NCBI GenBank assembly: GCA_023133315.1 | Contig: JAGLWR010000059.1 | Location: forward strand, 1-6,968 | Direction of reading: 5' to 3' | Length of the DNA stretch: 6,968 nt | Origin: Methanomicrobia archaeon | Lineage (GTDB): Archaea; Methanobacteriota_B; Thermococci; Methanofastidiosales; B48-G16 | Translations under genes and position numbers: made by a program | Notes under the pieces: generated by a model | What the model saw: only the letters and a program-made list of their open reading frames with translations | What the model was told of the DNA's origin: nothing | The model's database searches: none | Part shown: in pieces, positions 6,787-6,968 of the stretch | Layout of the letters: the number at the start of each line of letters is the position of its first letter | How positions within the stretch are numbered: position 1 is the first letter of the stretch

Positions 6787-6837
6787 ATGAAAAAAGTCGT
6801 TCATTTCTCTCTATCGCTTGCCAAGAAGCACTCATAA
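6787..6837 (+). CDS. Possible 16-residue microprotein ORF
   Basis: ATG at 6787 encodes MKKVVHFSLSLAKKHS and ends at TAA 6835-6837. GAGGTGA at 6776-6782, four bases upstream, is the best SD match in the gap. The peptide is basic with a short hydrophobic centre. There is no family match that I know of. It ends about 25 bp before the tRNA TATA box, so it does not conflict with that promoter. Confidence 0.22.
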   Translation: MKKVVHFSLSLAKKHS

Positions 6838-6860
6838 TATTTTCTCTCGCGCACAGTAAG

Positions 6861-6868
6861 ATTTAAAA
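6861..6868 (+). promoter_or_regulatory. TATA box of tRNA-Thr
   Basis: ATTTAAAA on the plus strand, centred about 28 nt before the mature 5' end of the tRNA. This spacing gives a transcript beginning a few bases upstream of the tRNA, the usual arrangement for archaeal tRNA genes with a short 5' leader removed by RNase P. Confidence 0.5.
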
Positions 6869-6892
6869 GTTGAGAGTACAAAAAATAACTGT

Positions 6893-6966
6893 GCCTCGGT
6901 GGCTCAGCCTGGAAGAGCGACTGACTTGTAATCAGTTGGTCGAGGGTTCAAATCCCTCTCGGGGCT
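6893..6966 (+). tRNA. tRNA-Thr (anticodon UGU)
   Basis: A complete cloverleaf can be drawn. The acceptor stem is 6893-6899 with 6959-6965 (five G-C pairs plus U4-G69 and G7-U66 wobbles). The D stem is GCTC/GAGC (6902-6905 and 6915-6918) with G18G19 at 6911-6912. The anticodon stem is ACTGA/TCAGT around the loop CTTGTAA, with the anticodon TGT at 6927-6929. The variable region has five bases, and the T stem is GAGGG/CCCTC around TTCAAAT. The anticodon reads ACN-family Thr codons, chiefly ACA. The discriminator is U73, as in archaeal tRNA-Thr. CCA is not encoded: the bases after U73 are TA. No intron is present. Confidence 0.95.
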
Positions 6967-6968
6967 TA

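Larger units (their letters stand above)
6641..6892. other. Intergenic region between smc and tRNA-Thr
   Basis: About 250 bp with no recognised gene. It holds the smc promoter at its left end, an interrupted palindrome CTCTT-T-AAGAG at 6677-6687 that could be an operator, three very short plus-strand reading frames each preceded by an SD-like sequence, and the tRNA promoter at its right end. I see no strong RNA hairpin or repeat array. Confidence 0.6.

Noticed and set aside
6811..6832. Small inverted repeat CTTG-C-CAAG (inside GCTT...AAGC) as a terminator or RNA hairpin
   Set aside because: The four-base arms leave only a one-base loop, and the wider GCTT/AAGC version is only four pairs; neither is followed by a T-tract on the strand that would need it.
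6893..6968. tRNA gene as an integration (att) site for a mobile element
   Set aside because: The window ends two bases after the tRNA. No duplicated tRNA 3' fragment or integrase is visible upstream, so there is nothing to support it.

Overview
This is an AT-rich (about one-third G+C by eye) archaeal chromosomal segment. Several signals agree on this. Genes are preceded by TTTAWATA-like TATA boxes about 25-30 nt from the start codon, and three of the four complete genes look leaderless. The TatD-like gene belongs to the archaeal COG1099-type group. The tRNA-Thr has U73 and no encoded CCA. A canonical SMC protein points to Euryarchaeota in the broad sense (including Thermoplasmatota) rather than Sulfolobales-like crenarchaea. 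Only 14 of 21 tRNA stem pairs are G-C, which argues for a mesophile or moderate thermophile. I cannot name the genus.

Layout from left to right: (1) the 5' part of a charged, helical protein of unknown function on the minus strand, running off the left edge, with an uncertain start codon; (2) a TatD-related metal-dependent hydrolase on the minus strand just upstream of it, probably co-transcribed; (3) a compact divergent promoter region of about 70 bp; (4) a ten-helix EamA/DMT-family transporter on the plus strand; (5) a plus-strand gene for an unrecognised protein with an N-terminal cytoplasmic coiled-coil part and a C-terminal four-helix membrane domain built from a duplicated two-helix unit; (6) a full-length chromosome-condensation ATPase, Smc, on the minus strand, meeting gene 5 tail to tail with a 4-nt overlap of the stop codons; (7) a gap of about 250 bp with a palindromic TATA box and some tiny Shine-Dalgarno-preceded reading frames; (8) a tRNA-Thr(UGU) at the right edge.

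The genes do not form an obvious pathway. Smc is a housekeeping gene that appears monocistronic here: no scpA or scpB lies beside it in the window. The transporter and the hydrolase diverge from a shared control region. The most unusual items are the duplicated-hairpin membrane protein, the apparent ATC where a start codon would be expected in the left-edge gene, the interlocked smc/membrane-gene 3' ends, and the row of mini-ORFs between smc and the tRNA. I see no mobile element, CRISPR array or defence system.
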